Of a stretch of 6,356 bases of DNA, positions 5,609 to 6,356 are shown one piece after another (the first letter of the stretch is position 1; the number at the start of each line of letters is the position of its first letter). The stretch lies in contig SYEN01000114.1 in NCBI GenBank assembly GCA_005800795.1, positions 1 through 6,356 of the forward strand, given 5' to 3'. Position numbers and translations under genes: made by a program. The DNA is from Burkholderiales bacterium. Lineage in GTDB: Bacteria > Pseudomonadota > Gammaproteobacteria > Burkholderiales > SG8-41. The notes below the pieces were generated by a model. The model had not been told where the DNA came from and ran no database searches. It saw only the letters and a program-made list of their open reading frames with translations.

Positions 5609-6356
5609 ATGCGCTACGACCTGCTGATCCGCAACGCCACCCTCATCGACGGCACGCGTGCGCCGCGTTACGACGCCGACATCGCCGTGCGCGGCGGCAA
5701 GATCGTTGAAATCGGCAGTTTCAAAAGCGCTGGCGCGGAACAAGTCATCGATGCCAGCGGGCTGATCGCCGCACCGGGGTTCATAGACGTGCACACGCAC
5801 GACGACCGGATGCTGTTTTCCGACCCGGCAATGACGCCCAAGGCCAGCCAGGGCGTGACCACAGTGATTGCCGGTAACTGCGGTATCAGCCTCGCGCATT
5901 CGCCGAAAGACGGCCAAAAAACGCCGCCGCTGGATTTGCTGGACGGCGACGGCACGTGGTTTCGCTTCCCGTCATTTGGCGCTTACCGCGAGGAGTTGGC
6001 GGCCAAACCGGCAGCGCTGAATGCCGCGTGTCTGGTGGGCCACACCACGTTCCGCGTAGCGGTGATGGACAGGCTCGACCGCGCCGCCACGCCCGGCGAG
6101 ATCGCCAAAATGCGGGAAATGGCGCGTGAGTCGATGGCTTCCGGCGCCATCGGCGTATCCACCGGCACGGCGTATCCGCCAGCCGCATCCGCGCCCACGG
6201 AGGAGATCATCGAAGTGTGCCGCCCGGTGGGCGAATACGGCGGGTTGTACGTCACGCACATGCGCAACGAAGACGACGCCGTGCTGGATTCGATTGAAGA
6301 AACCTGCGCCATCGGCAAGGCGCTGAATGTGCCCGTGGTGATTTCGCATCACAAAA
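5609..6356 (+). CDS. N-acyl-D-amino-acid deacylase (D-aminoacylase), N-terminal half, truncated by window end
   Basis: From ATG at 5609 the frame is open to the right edge, 249 codons of a protein usually about 480-490 residues long. It begins MRYDLLIRNATLIDGTRAPR, the N-terminal beta-sandwich typical of amidohydrolases, and continues APGFIDVHTHDDRML with the metal-binding HxH. Next come GNCGIS, whose Cys is a metal ligand in D-aminoacylases, then GVSTGTAYPP, THMRNE and, at the edge, ISHHK, which carry further His ligands. This order is diagnostic of the D-aminoacylase family, which hydrolyses N-acyl-D-amino acids to the free D-amino acid in the cytoplasm. The substrate class (neutral, Asp or Glu) cannot be decided here. 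It starts 22 bp after the AhpD-like gene, without its own clear ribosome binding site, so co-transcription is likely. The start is chosen because MRYDLLIRNA matches the family N-terminus. Confidence 0.9.
   Translation, partial: MRYDLLIRNATLIDGTRAPRYDADIAVRGGKIVEIGSFKSAGAEQVIDASGLIAAPGFIDVHTHDDRMLFSDPAMTPKASQGVTTVIAGNCGISLAHSPKDGQKTPPLDLLDGDGTWFRFPSFGAYREELAAKPAALNAACLVGHTTFRVAVMDRLDRAATPGEIAKMREMARESMASGAIGVSTGTAYPPAASAPTEEIIEVCRPVGEYGGLYVTHMRNEDDAVLDSIEETCAIGKALNVPVVISHHK

Overview
The window looks like a piece of a moderately GC-rich proteobacterial chromosome, most likely a betaproteobacterium. This rests on the mogA and estB-type proteins and the overall codon use; I could not run a taxonomic search. 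TGA ends two ordinary genes here (mogA at 227-229 and the upstream PilZ-like gene at 2638-2640), so the standard code applies.

Layout. The left edge holds the 3' end of mogA (molybdopterin adenylyltransferase, + strand). An imperfect inverted repeat overlaps its stop codon, and an EstB-type carboxylesterase follows (300-974, +). A minus-strand block converges on it. Read in its own direction, this block runs: a two-CBS-domain protein (4814-4359), a gap of 180 bp, then two tandem paralogs of a roughly 515-residue protein with a PilZ-like module near the C-terminus (4178-2638 and 2547-997). The upstream paralog carries a -1 frameshift at codon 30, at the heptamer C CCA AAG. With the shift corrected it is 513 residues, against 516 in the intact copy.

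Divergent from the CBS gene, on the + strand, is a carboxymuconolactone decarboxylase/AhpD-family gene (4945-5586) interrupted by one in-frame TGA at 5197-5199. The TGA sits exactly where the second Cys of the redox CxxC motif belongs (C-N-Y-TGA). A perfect 7-bp hairpin with a GGUC loop lies 21 nt downstream, which has the geometry of a bacterial SECIS element. The best reading is an AhpD-like selenoprotein of 213 residues with a CxxU active site. This is the most notable finding in the window. The gene is followed after 22 bp by the 5' half of an N-acyl-D-amino-acid deacylase (D-aminoacylase) gene that runs off the right edge, probably in the same transcript.

How the genes may work together. 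The paralog pair and the CBS protein look like sensory or regulatory proteins that bind nucleotides (c-di-GMP and adenosyl ligands respectively), though the PilZ assignment rests on motifs only. The selenoprotein and the deacylase look like a two-gene unit joining a thiol/selenol redox enzyme to D-amino-acid metabolism. The Sec insertion genes (selA, selB, selC, selD) are not in the window and must be sought elsewhere in the genome.
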